Part shown: positions 36,694 through 44,848 of the stretch, piece by piece | Position numbering within the stretch: the stretch's first letter is position 1 | How the letters are laid out: each line of letters opens with the position of its first letter | DNA from: Treponema sp. | GTDB lineage: Bacteria; Spirochaetota; Spirochaetia; Treponematales; Treponemataceae | Direction of reading: 5' to 3' | NCBI GenBank assembly: GCA_017938365.1 | Contig: JAGBBT010000025.1 | Location: 1 to 64,000, forward strand | DNA length: 64,000 nt | The notes under the pieces: generated by a model | Database searches by the model: none | What the model saw: the letters and a program-made list of their open reading frames with translations, nothing else | What the model was told of the DNA's origin: nothing | Translations under genes and position numbers: made by a program

Positions 36694-37479
36694 ATGGATA
36701 GAATTGATAAAATTCTTTCACATCATGGATTTGGTTCTCGTAAGGATGTAAAACATCTGCTTAGAAGTGGAATTGTAACTGTAAATGGTAAAGTAATTTA
36801 TGATTCTGCTTTCCAATTAGATATTTCTGTAGATAAAGTTGTAGTAGATGATGAACCTATAGTTTTGCAACATGATTTATATATAATGATGAATAAATGC
36901 AAGAATGTTGTTTGTGCAAATAAAGACGGTGAACATGCAACTGTGTTTGACTTAATTGACGAAAACTTGCGTCATAAATTTTTAGGTGGCGATTTGCATT
37001 GTATGGGCCGGTTGGATATTGATACAGAAGGTTTATTGATTCTTACAACAGACGGAAAATTAACACATCGTTTATTAGCACCAAAAACTCATATACCAAA
37101 AACTTATGCTGTCGGACTTAAAAATAAAATAAGTGACGAAGAAAAAAGGTCATATACAGAAAAATTTTCTAAAGGTTTTTGGATTGAAAGAGAACAAAAT
37201 GAAAATGGTTTTGAGTGTCAGCCTTCAGTTTTAAAATGGATAGAAGATTCTGATATAGATCAGACTGATAAGATAAATGCTACAGAACAAAGTGATTGCA
37301 TATTAACAATCTTTGAAGGAAAGTTTCATCAAGTAAAAAGAATGTTTGCAGCTTGTGGCAATGAAGTTATTTATTTAAAAAGAATTAGCATGGGAAATTT
37401 AAAACTTGATAATTCAATAGCAGTAGGTTCATACAAACAATTATCTGAAGAAGAAATACAAATATTAAGAAATTCCTAA
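36694..37479 (+). CDS. rsuA: RsuA-family pseudouridine synthase
   Basis: 261 residues. An N-terminal S4 RNA-binding domain (RIDKILSHHGFGSRKDVKHLLRSG) is followed by the synthase domain with catalytic Asp in GRLDIDTEGLLILTTDG, then KTYAV and FEGKFHQVKRMF. RsuA modifies 16S rRNA U516; RluB/E/F relatives act on 23S rRNA, so the exact target is inferred. It begins 3 nt after gltA and is likely cotranscribed. No clear ribosome site. Confidence 0.88.
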   Translation: MDRIDKILSHHGFGSRKDVKHLLRSGIVTVNGKVIYDSAFQLDISVDKVVVDDEPIVLQHDLYIMMNKCKNVVCANKDGEHATVFDLIDENLRHKFLGGDLHCMGRLDIDTEGLLILTTDGKLTHRLLAPKTHIPKTYAVGLKNKISDEEKRSYTEKFSKGFWIEREQNENGFECQPSVLKWIEDSDIDQTDKINATEQSDCILTIFEGKFHQVKRMFAACGNEVIYLKRISMGNLKLDNSIAVGSYKQLSEEEIQILRNS

Positions 37480-37494
37480 GGATTCTAAATACAA

Positions 37495-37527
37495 TACCCC
37501 CTTATCTTTTTGTGAGAAAAGGGGGTA
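37495..37527. repeat. C5/G5 hairpin without T tract
   Basis: TACCCCCTT (37495-37503) pairs with AAGGGGGTA (37519-37527). It lies between the convergent rsuA and thrH genes and is very GC-rich for this genome. It may terminate transcription, but neither strand has a clear T run. Confidence 0.55.
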
Positions 37528-37570
37528 CATATTAAATAAGTAAACTTAAAAAAAAGAGTTTTAATAAGAG

Positions 37571-38176
37571 TTATTTTTTTAATTCTTCTCTTATTGCATT
37601 TAATAAATCTTCATATTCTGTAAATGCTTTGTATTGAGGGAAATCTTCCTTAATTTTGTCAGTAGTTCTAAATAAAAAACCTGCTTTACTTGCCTGGATC
37701 ATTCCCAAATCATTGTAACTATCTCCAGAAGCAATTGTATCATAACCAATTGATTGTAATGCTTTGACTGTAGTTAGTTTTGAATTTTCTATACGCATTT
37801 TATGGCCTATAATTTCTCCTTTATCATTTGTTTCTAGAGAATTACAGAAAATAGTTGGCATACCAAGTTTTTCCATAAGAGGAGCTGCAAATTCTGTGAA
37901 TGTATCTGAAATAATAATTGTCTGACATTCTTTTCTTAATGTATCTAAAAATTCTTTAGCACCTGGTAAAGGTTCTATTTTTGAAATTGTTTCTTGAATT
38001 TCTTTTAATCCAAGACCATGTTCCTTTAAAATACCAATACGCCATTTCATTAATTTGTCATAATCAGGCTCGTCTCTGGTAGTACGTTTTAATTCAGGTA
38101 TGCCAGATTCTTCACTAAAAGCAATCCAAATTTCAGGTACGAGAACACCTTCTAAATCTAAACATGTGATATACAT
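37571..38176 (-). CDS. thrH: Phosphoserine phosphatase/homoserine phosphotransferase (ThrH)
   Basis: 201-residue HAD-superfamily enzyme with the ThrH signature: nucleophile Asp in CLDLEGVLVPEIW (the second acid of DxD is Glu), IIISDTFTEF, and SGDSYNDLGMI. In Pseudomonas, ThrH dephosphorylates phosphoserine and can move the phosphate to homoserine; that role is inferred. AAGGAAA precedes the ATG. Monocistronic. Confidence 0.9.
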   Translation of the reverse strand: MYITCLDLEGVLVPEIWIAFSEESGIPELKRTTRDEPDYDKLMKWRIGILKEHGLGLKEIQETISKIEPLPGAKEFLDTLRKECQTIIISDTFTEFAAPLMEKLGMPTIFCNSLETNDKGEIIGHKMRIENSKLTTVKALQSIGYDTIASGDSYNDLGMIQASKAGFLFRTTDKIKEDFPQYKAFTEYEDLLNAIREELKK

Positions 38177-38309
38177 AAAGTTTTCCTTAAAATAATTTAC
38201 TTTGAGTAGGTATAATATAGTAAATATAAAAAAAAATAAACTCTAAATTTGATACTTAACAAATCAGCATTGAAATATAAAGATAAAAGGTGTTCATAAA
38301 AAGATAATA

Positions 38310-38361
38310 GTATAAAAAATTATACAGTAAATTTTTATTATGTGTGTATAAAATTTTATAC
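38310..38361. promoter_or_regulatory. Paired palindromes, candidate enhancer sites for a sigma-54 activator
   Basis: GTATAA-AAAA-TTATAC (38310-38325) and GTATAA-AATT-TTATAC (38346-38361) share the same half-sites and lie 36 bp apart centre to centre. They stand about 115-165 bp upstream of the -24 element at 38477, where activator sites of sigma-54 promoters usually occur. They are the main structured content of the 358-nt gap between thrH and the sigma gene. Confidence 0.5.
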
Positions 38362-38476
38362 ATTTGTAATAAGAAATTAAAATTTCATTTTTTTTATTTT
38401 AATTTTGATTCTTTTTTTTATTGTATTATAAGGAATTATATTAATATATCAAAATAAATAAAAGAAATGATTAAGT

Positions 38477-38491
38477 TGGCACAAAAAATGC
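38477..38491 (+). promoter_or_regulatory. Sigma-54 (-24/-12) promoter
   Basis: TGGCAC (38477-38482), six A, then TGC (38489-38491). The GG and GC doublets have the strict sigma-54 spacing (GG-N10-GC). Predicted start near 38503; the sigma gene ATG is at 38535 with AAGGGAG between. Confidence 0.75.
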
Positions 38492-38534
38492 ATGTTAAAT
38501 TATATTGAAAAAAGAGAAGGGAGAAAAAAAGTTT

Positions 38535-39362
38535 ATGGAAATGCTAGAAAATTATTTGCTTCAAGTAAAAAAGTATTCATTATTATCTGCTGAAGAAGAA
38601 ATTGCTTTGTCAAAAAAAATAAAAGATGGTGATAAAAAGGCATTAGACACTTTAATAAAAAGTAATTTGAGGCTTGTTATTAGTATTGCAAAGAAATTTA
38701 CAGCGTCAAATAAGTTTTCTATGATGGATTTAATTCAAGAGGGGAATATGGGACTTATGGCAGCTGCTTCTAAGTATAATTATTCCTTTAGTACACGCTT
38801 TTCAACATATGCATATACTTGGATTTTACAATATATGTTGAGATTTATTTATAATAAAACTTCAATGATTTCTTTACCACACAGAAAAGAGGAATTATTA
38901 AGAAAAATTATAACAGTACAAAATGATTATTCTCAAAATTATGGTAGAGAACCATCTATAACAGAATTATCAGAATGTATTGGAATATCAGAAGAAGAAA
39001 TTTCTTCAGTTTTAGCTTTTACATATTCTGTAACATCTATTGATTATGAATGCTCAGAGGATGGTAGTTCAACTTTAGGTGATTTTATTTATGACAATAA
39101 GTATTGTCCAGAAAGAGAGTTGATGAATAAAGAAGAAAGAAAATCTGTTATGAAAATGATAAATTTACTTCCAAAAAACGAAAGAGATGTTATTTACCAT
39201 CGATATAATTTAAATCAAGAACAACATGTTCCAACTTTAAGAGAATTGAGCAAAGTTCTTGGTGTAAGTGCTGAAACTGTTCGTCAAATGGAAATTAGAG
39301 CTGTAACAAAGATGAAAAAAATCGCAATGAATTACGAAAGAACTGGTCTTGTTACTGCGTAG
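38535..39362 (+). CDS. Alternative sigma-70-family factor (RpoH/RpoS-like)
   Basis: 275 residues with sigma region 1.2 (LENYLLQVKKYSLLSAEEEIALSKKI), region 2 (NLRLVISIAKKF, MDLIQEGNMGLMAAASKY, FSTYAYTWILQYMLRFI), region 3 (REPSITELSECIG) and region 4 (LPKNERDVIYHRY, TLRELSKVLGVSAETVRQMEIRAVTKM). It lacks region 1.1, so it is not the housekeeping factor. The ATG at 38535 follows AAGGGAG; an earlier TTG would overlap the promoter. Transcription from a sigma-54 promoter is predicted. The regulon is unknown. Confidence 0.92.
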   Translation: MEMLENYLLQVKKYSLLSAEEEIALSKKIKDGDKKALDTLIKSNLRLVISIAKKFTASNKFSMMDLIQEGNMGLMAAASKYNYSFSTRFSTYAYTWILQYMLRFIYNKTSMISLPHRKEELLRKIITVQNDYSQNYGREPSITELSECIGISEEEISSVLAFTYSVTSIDYECSEDGSSTLGDFIYDNKYCPERELMNKEERKSVMKMINLLPKNERDVIYHRYNLNQEQHVPTLRELSKVLGVSAETVRQMEIRAVTKMKKIAMNYERTGLVTA

Positions 39363-39389
39363 ATTTATTAAATAAAAAATATAAATTAC

Positions 39390-39418
39390 TTCACAGTTTT
39401 TTCAAAAAAAATTATGAT
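39390..39418 (+). promoter_or_regulatory. Promoter of the deacetylase-like gene
   Basis: TTCACA (39390-39395), 17-bp spacer and TATGAT (39413-39418). Confidence 0.5.
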
Positions 39419-39419
39419 A

Positions 39420-39457
39420 AAATACCGTAGAGAGTAAAATACTTTTCTACGGTATTT
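39420..39457 (+). repeat. Perfect 12-bp hairpin just before the start codon
   Basis: AAATACCGTAGA (39420-39431) pairs with TCTACGGTATTT (39446-39457). It may end the sigma-factor transcript or form nearly the whole 5' leader of the next gene, whose ATG is 5 nt away and has no ribosome site. Confidence 0.6.
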
Positions 39458-39462
39458 GTATT

Positions 39463-40647
39463 ATGAGTGTTCAAAAAAAATCGACAAATTCTACTGCAAG
39501 AAGAACTTCAAAGAGCTCCACATCTAAGAAAAAAAATGCATCGTCTTCCAAAGTAAAAAGAACGAAAAAAAAGAAAATCGTCTCAAAAAAACATGTAAAG
39601 CTTGATAAGGGGAAAGTTACCTTATTAACAAGTATAATTTTTTTGGTTTGTTGTATCCTTTTATCCGTTAATATTTTAAGTATGCCAGAAAAAAAGAATA
39701 GAACGGAAAAAAATACTTCGATTTCAAAAATAGAAAATAATTCAACATTGCAAAATAAAAATAAGAAATTTGAAGAACAGTCAAAACCTAAAACACCAGT
39801 AACTCAGACAAAAGTTCCTACCGTTCCACCAAAGGAAAATATTCCATCTAAAAAACAAAGTTCTCCAATAATTGAAAATAAACCCAGGGTAAAAAAATCA
39901 GAAAATAAAGAATCTGTACAAACAAAACAAATTCCTCAAAAAAAGCCTTTTGATATTCCTCCAGCTAAAAATAATGCAACTATTGTTATTGTTATAGATG
40001 ATGCTGGTCTTAATTTGGAAAATTGTCGCAAATACACCAATTTGCCTTTTCCAATAACTATTGCTGTTCTTCCTAAACTAAAGAATACAAAAAGTTGTGC
40101 GTCTTTGGTTGTTAATTCTGGAAAAGAATTAATACTTCACCAGCCAATGCAATCATTTAATCATGAGCTAAATCCTGGACCTGGTAAAATTTCTGTAGAA
40201 ATGACAACTTTTGAAGTTGCTCAAATTGTAAAAGAAAATTTAGATGAATTAGGAATAGGAGTAAAAGGAATTAATAATCATGAAGGTTCAGAAGTTACAT
40301 CTGATATAATAAAAATAGGTACTGTTCTTGATGTGTGTGCTGAGCGAGGTGTTTATTTTCTTGACAGCAGAACAACTGCTAATACAAAAGCTCCACAAGC
40401 AGCTTTAGAAAGAGATATGCGTATTTTTGAAAAATCTGGTCCTTATATTGATAATGTTATAAGTCGGGATGCAATGTTAAAAGAATTATATAAAAGCCTT
40501 GATGTTGCAAATAAAAATGGAAAGACTATAATAATTGGACATGTAGATAAAAGTGTAAATATATTACCTGCTTTGCTTCAAGAGATGTATCCGTATATGA
40601 AAGAAGCTGGTTATAAATTTGCAACTCCAAGTATGTTATATGAATAG
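39463..40647 (+). CDS. Divergent polysaccharide deacetylase family protein
   Basis: 394 residues: a strongly basic Ser/Lys N-terminus (1-50), one membrane anchor (~53-73), a Lys/Pro linker (~75-165) and a C-terminal NodB-like domain of the divergent type. Motifs: IVIVIDDAGLNLEN, LHQPMQ, GINNHEGSEVTSD, FLDSRTT and IIIGHVDKS. Such YibQ-like proteins are periplasmic; catalytic activity on peptidoglycan or glycan is presumed but unproven. The gene lies between the sigma factor and tsaD. Confidence 0.85.
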   Translation: MSVQKKSTNSTARRTSKSSTSKKKNASSSKVKRTKKKKIVSKKHVKLDKGKVTLLTSIIFLVCCILLSVNILSMPEKKNRTEKNTSISKIENNSTLQNKNKKFEEQSKPKTPVTQTKVPTVPPKENIPSKKQSSPIIENKPRVKKSENKESVQTKQIPQKKPFDIPPAKNNATIVIVIDDAGLNLENCRKYTNLPFPITIAVLPKLKNTKSCASLVVNSGKELILHQPMQSFNHELNPGPGKISVEMTTFEVAQIVKENLDELGIGVKGINNHEGSEVTSDIIKIGTVLDVCAERGVYFLDSRTTANTKAPQAALERDMRIFEKSGPYIDNVISRDAMLKELYKSLDVANKNGKTIIIGHVDKSVNILPALLQEMYPYMKEAGYKFATPSMLYE

Positions 40648-40670
40648 TTTAAAGTTTATAGGGTTATAAA

Positions 40671-41711
40671 ATGAAAGTTTTAGGAATTGAATCTTCTTGT
40701 GATGAAACTGCTTGTGCAATTGTGGAAGATGGAAGAAAAATAATTAGTAATGTTGTTGCTACTCAAATACCTTTTCATGAAGTTTATAAAGGTGTCGTTC
40801 CAGAAATTGCTAGTCGTAAACATGTTGAATGGATTTTGCCTGTAGTAAAACAAGCATTATCAGAAGCAAATTTAACTTTAGATGATATTGATGCAATTGC
40901 TGCAACTAATAGACCTGGTTTAATGGGTTCTCTTTTAATTGGTTTAACATTTGGAAAAACATTGGCATGGAGTTTAAATAAACCCTTTATTGCGATAAAT
41001 CATATGTTAGGACATTTATATGCTGCCCATTTAGAAAATGACGTTTCTTATCCTTATATCGGATTATTAGTTTCTGGTGGGCATTCAATTATTGCTAAAG
41101 TAAATAGTTTTGATGATTTAGAAATTTTAGGAACAACAATAGATGATAGTGTTGGTGAAGCATTTGATAAAGTAAGTAAATTTTATGGACTTGGATATCC
41201 AGGTGGTGTTGTTATTGATAAACTTGCACAGAAAGGTGATTCAAAGGCATTTAAATTTCCTGTAGCCAAAATTGATAAAAATGAAAACCACAAATATGAC
41301 GTTTCGTTTAGTGGATTAAAAACCGCTGTTATTCATCAAGCTGATTTATTTTTAAATGAGGGATATGAGAAAACAATTGAAAATATTTGTGCTTCATTTC
41401 AAGAAACGGCTGTAAAAACATTAACTAGCAGACTTTTTAAAGCTATAGAAGATACTGGAATAAAAACTGTCGTTGCAGGTGGTGGCGTTGCTGCAAATTC
41501 AAGATTAAGAGCAATATTAGCAGAAAGAGACGATATAAATTGTATTTTTCCTCCTTTAAAACTTTGCGGAGATAATGGTGCTATGATTGCAGGTGTTGCT
41601 TACCATTTTTTAAAGAGAGGTGATTTAAGTAGTTTAGATACAACTGCTTGTGCTAGAATTCCGGCTTTTAAAAGAGGTTTAAAAAATCTAGAAGAATTTG
41701 GTCGACGATAA
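40671..41711 (+). CDS. tsaD: tRNA N6-threonylcarbamoyladenosine transferase TsaD
   Basis: Transfers threonylcarbamoyl to A37 of tRNAs that read ANN codons, with TsaB/TsaE. ASKHA fold starting GIESSCDETACAIV; metal-binding His111 and His115 (NHMLGHLYAAH); SGGHS; VAGGGVAANSRLR; LCGDNGAMIA. 346 residues is normal. 23 nt after the deacetylase-like gene, probably the same operon. Confidence 0.96.
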   Translation: MKVLGIESSCDETACAIVEDGRKIISNVVATQIPFHEVYKGVVPEIASRKHVEWILPVVKQALSEANLTLDDIDAIAATNRPGLMGSLLIGLTFGKTLAWSLNKPFIAINHMLGHLYAAHLENDVSYPYIGLLVSGGHSIIAKVNSFDDLEILGTTIDDSVGEAFDKVSKFYGLGYPGGVVIDKLAQKGDSKAFKFPVAKIDKNENHKYDVSFSGLKTAVIHQADLFLNEGYEKTIENICASFQETAVKTLTSRLFKAIEDTGIKTVVAGGGVAANSRLRAILAERDDINCIFPPLKLCGDNGAMIAGVAYHFLKRGDLSSLDTTACARIPAFKRGLKNLEEFGRR

Positions 41712-41727
41712 AATTTATAAATTTTTC

Positions 41728-41756
41728 TGTACAATTAAAAAAAACTTTGATAAAAT
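41728..41756 (+). promoter_or_regulatory. Promoter of the aro leader
   Basis: TGTACA (41728-41733), 17-bp spacer, TAAAAT (41751-41756). The -35 is weak (4 of 6). The leader ATG is 6 nt after the -10 box, so the leader mRNA may be leaderless. Confidence 0.45.
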
Positions 41757-41762
41757 ATCCTT

Positions 41763-41864
41763 ATGAATACAAACACTCTCTGTATAAAAATTTTGAACAC
41801 ATTCTCATCGTTGGTTTTCTCTTACTTTTATTATTTTAAGTGTTCTCGTTTTGCAGAGTTGTAG
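41763..41864 (+). CDS. Phe/Tyr-rich attenuator leader peptide
   Basis: A 33-codon frame from ATG 41763 to TAG 41862-41864. Codons 19-25 read Phe-Ser-Tyr-Phe-Tyr-Tyr-Phe (41817-41837), six aromatic residues in seven. The peptide ends Arg-Phe-Ala-Glu-Leu. The last codons are themselves one arm of the antiterminator. It has no ribosome site, but a -10 box ends 6 nt upstream. It stands before DAHP synthase, the first enzyme of aromatic amino-acid synthesis. Confidence 0.8.
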   Translation: MNTNTLCIKILNTFSSLVFSYFYYFKCSRFAEL

Positions 41865-41939
41865 GTAGTTTTACTGCTTATAATGTGTTTGCTGATATAG
41901 CAAATTATGAGGAACTCTGCAAAGAGTTCCTTTTTTTTT
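41849..41939 (+). terminator. Transcription attenuator of DAHP synthase
   Basis: The terminator is GGAACTCT-GCAA-AGAGTTCC (41911-41930) followed by nine T. Its 5' arm plus loop (AACTCTGCAAA, 41913-41923) is also perfectly complementary over 11 bp to TTTGCAGAGTT (41850-41860) at the end of the leader frame. A separate hairpin (TTTGCT/AGCAAA, 41888-41904) lies between. A ribosome that finishes the leader would cover 41850-41860 and allow termination; one stalled at the Tyr/Phe codons would leave it free and allow read-through. Confidence 0.85.
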
Positions 41940-41963
41940 GAAAAAAAATTGTGAGGTTAAAAA

Positions 41964-42965
41964 ATGATTGTTGTATTAAAAAATGGCGTACATGAACAGA
42001 AAGTAAATGATTTTATTTCTGGTTTAAAAAGCAGAGGATTTGATATTCATATTTCAAAAGGTGAATCAACAACTGTTTTAGGGTTAATTGGTGATACTTC
42101 AAAATTAGAACCAGAAGCCCTCTTAGCTTATGAATTTGTTGAAAACGCTCAGAGAATTAAAGCTCCTTATAAACAAGCAAGTCGTTCTTTTCATCCTGCG
42201 GATACAGTGATTGGAACAATAGGTGATGGAAAAACTGTTAATGTCATGGCAGGTCCTTGTTCTGTAGAAACTGAAGAGCAAATTATCGAAGTTGCAAAAG
42301 CTGTAAAAGCTAGTGGTGCAAGATTTTTACGAGGTGGTGCTTTTAAACCAAGAACTTCTCCATATGCATTTCAGGGATTAGGAGCTGATGGACTTGAATT
42401 ATTAAAACTTGCAAGAAAAGAAACAGGACTTCCTATTGTAACAGAGTTAATGGCAATTCATCATATTCCGTTGTTTGAAGATGTTGATATTATTCAAATC
42501 GGTGCAAGAAATATGCAGAATTTTGATTTATTAAAAGAAGTTGGAAAACTTAAAAAGCCAATCCTATTAAAAAGAGGCTTATCATCTACAGTAAAAGAAT
42601 TTTTAATGTCTGCTGAATACATTATGGCAAGTGGTAATGAAAATGTAATTTTGTGTGAGAGAGGTATTAGAACTTTTGATAATTATACTCGCAACTGTCT
42701 TGATTTAAGTATAGTTCCATTCTTAAAAAAAGAAACTCACCTTCCTGTTATTATTGATCCAAGTCATGCAAGTGGAATTCGTTGGATGGTACCGACTTTA
42801 GCAAAAGCTGCTGTTGCTGTTGGGGCAGATGGATTAATTATTGAAGTACATAATAATCCAGAAAAAGCATTATGTGACGGAGAACAATCATTGACTCCAG
42901 CACAGTTTGACGAAACTATGAAAGTTTTGGCAAAATATGCTGCTGTAGAAAATCGAACAATTTAA
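41964..42965 (+). CDS. aroF: 3-deoxy-7-phosphoheptulonate (DAHP) synthase
   Basis: First enzyme of the shikimate pathway. 333 residues. An N-terminal ferredoxin-like regulatory domain (~1-67) of the Thermotoga type is followed by the TIM barrel: metal-ligand Cys99 in MAGPCSVE, GGAFKPRTSPYAFQG, IGARNMQN, LLKRG and IDPSHASG. In T. maritima this N-terminal domain mediates Tyr/Phe inhibition, so end-product control may act on both enzyme and transcript. GAGG lies 7 nt before the ATG. Confidence 0.95.
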   Translation: MIVVLKNGVHEQKVNDFISGLKSRGFDIHISKGESTTVLGLIGDTSKLEPEALLAYEFVENAQRIKAPYKQASRSFHPADTVIGTIGDGKTVNVMAGPCSVETEEQIIEVAKAVKASGARFLRGGAFKPRTSPYAFQGLGADGLELLKLARKETGLPIVTELMAIHHIPLFEDVDIIQIGARNMQNFDLLKEVGKLKKPILLKRGLSSTVKEFLMSAEYIMASGNENVILCERGIRTFDNYTRNCLDLSIVPFLKKETHLPVIIDPSHASGIRWMVPTLAKAAVAVGADGLIIEVHNNPEKALCDGEQSLTPAQFDETMKVLAKYAAVENRTI

Positions 42966-42977
42966 TTTTATACACAA

Positions 42978-43030
42978 AACTTAACTCCATTTATTATCCT
43001 TAAATAGGTTATAATTTATGGAGTTAAGTT
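42978..43030. repeat. 13-bp inverted repeat at a promoter
   Basis: AACTTAACTCCAT (42978-42990) and ATGGAGTTAAGTT (43018-43030) are perfect complements 27 nt apart. The right arm overlaps the -35 box (43029-43034) of the next gene. It could end aroF transcription or act as an operator; there is no T run. Confidence 0.6.
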
Positions 43031-43056
43031 GACATTTTGGATATTTTTGTTAAAAT
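43029..43056 (+). promoter_or_regulatory. Promoter of the surface-protein locus
   Basis: Perfect TTGACA (43029-43034), 16-bp spacer and TAAAAT (43051-43056); predicted start near 43063. Confidence 0.75.
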
Positions 43057-43092
43057 AAAATGTAGTGCGTAACTAATTTTGTGGTTTTATGT

Positions 43093-44848
43093 ATGAGTTT
43101 TCTATTGAAAAATTTAAGTCTAGTCCTAAAAAAATTGGGGGGGGATTGGACTTAAAAGAGTTTTAGCTTTTTTACATCTCCTCGTCCTAAGTGTACCTTC
43201 TTTTTCTATATCTTTTGTAAATTCACCTGTTGTAAAAACTCCATTTCCAATAAAAAGCTTATGCTGGAATTCTTCAAGTTCTTTATTTGCCTTTTGTGAA
43301 GATGATCTTGTTTTTATTAGAGATTCAAATACTTTTTCTTTAGTTGATACTATAAGTACAGAAAGAATTTCATCTTTAATGTTTTCTAAAGAAGGTGATA
43401 TAAAAAATGATGTTTTATTAACTTTATCAGAAGAAGGATCTTTTTGTGTATGGGATTTGTATTCTGATAAAAATGAAAAAAAGGGTCTTACAGATAAAGA
43501 ACCAATTATTAGAATTGAATGTGATGATGATTCAAATATAACCTGTGCATCATTTAGTAAAAATAGTGATTATATTGCAATTTCTGATGACAAATTTAAC
43601 ATTAATCTTTACTTTAAATTACGCTATACTCGCCAAACCATAAAAAAATCAATTCAGGCACATTCTAAAGAGATTTATGGTCTTGAGTTTTGTTCAAATA
43701 ATTCATATTTAGTATCAAGTTCTTTTGACAACAAAGGAAAGGTTTGGGATTTAAAGACAAATTCTCTGTTTTCTGAATTTAAATTTTATTCAAAATCAAA
43801 AGTACCTATTATTTTTACCGATGATTCAAATTATTTAATAGCAACTACATCAAAAAGAACTTTTAGTGTTTTTGATCTGAATGGAGAAAAAATCCAAACA
43901 ATAAAGACTTTAAAAAACATTGAGAAAATAAAGATTCTGCCTTCTACAAATATTGTTGCTGTATTAACATCAAAAAATAACATAGAACTGTATAATTTAG
44001 AGGATTATTCTTATTACGGATATATTCCTCCATACAATATAACGCCAATTACAAGTTATGCATTTAACTCTGATAGTTCATTATTGTTAATTGGGCATGA
44101 AGACGGCTCAATTTATAAATTTGTTTTTGATAAAGTTTTCTTAAAGCCAGATGAAGAGCCTCCTGCATTCAGAGTTGTAACTGCTGAAGAATTGGTTGCA
44201 GCTGGTTCTTCTCATATAAGTGCAGAAGGAACAGACGGTGCAGAATCAACTTCTGATTCAGAAAGTAATTTGGAAGAAATAGAAAATTTGCAAAATCAAG
44301 AAGTATTTAATAAATCTTCTGATTCTAGTTTTAATATTGTTCCAAGTTATAAACCTTATAACTCTCTTCTTTTTTCTGTTGGAGCAACTTATTTATCAGA
44401 ACCTTTTGTGTATGGCGGAACTTTATTTGCAGAGTATCGTTACGGAAAACTACTTTCGCCAATATTTTTTGGTGTTGGAGTAGGTGGAGATTACTCTTAT
44501 CCGATAGATGATTTTCCGTATACATATAATGTAAATGGTCAAAAAACAGAAGCCCCAAATTTACTAGGAATTGCCTGTTATGTACCTTTTGGAGTTTGCT
44601 TAAAACCTTGGTCAAAGGATATTTTTGTAATTTCAGAAGTAAAACTTGGTACAAAGCTATATTCTCTGTTACTTAATACAAATTCAGGTGTTGGAAGTGT
44701 AGGATTTTCTCCATATTTTTATTTTGCAACATCAATTGGCTGTTTATTCAAATTTATTGGTGCTGATTTTATTGTTGAATATGATTCTCTGTCAGGATTT
44801 TATCCTGCTGTTGTAGTTTCTTATCAACTTAAGGTAGGTAAGAAATGA
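43093..44848 (+). CDS. WD40-propeller/outer-membrane-barrel protein, out of frame at a G8 tract
   Basis: From ATG 43093 the frame runs 15 codons to a run of eight G and stops at 43153. In the adjacent frame an open reading frame continues to 44848. Its start (GLKRVLAFLHLLVLSVPSFS) is a signal peptide, but it has no start codon of its own before ATG 43379. One G fewer joins both into a single protein. Next come WD40-like blades (SFCVWDLYSD, GKVWDLKTNS, YISPY-type strands), an acidic linker, and a ~150-residue C-terminal region of alternating amphipathic strands (LLFSVGATYL, GGTLFAEYRYG, FGVGVGGDYSY, AVVVSYQLKV) like an outer-membrane beta-barrel. As written it is off; phase variation is the likely reason, though a sequencing slip is possible. 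Confidence 0.78.
43137..43144 (+). repeat. Homopolymeric G8 tract (contingency-type)
   Basis: Eight consecutive G in a very AT-rich context, 44 nt into a reading frame, exactly at the point where the frame must shift. Seven G restores the frame. Confidence 0.85.

Noticed and set aside
43379-44848. ATG 43379 as the true start of the WD40/barrel protein
   Set aside because: The same frame upstream encodes a signal peptide and propeller-like sequence back to the G tract, so the gene very probably starts at 43093 and is frameshifted.
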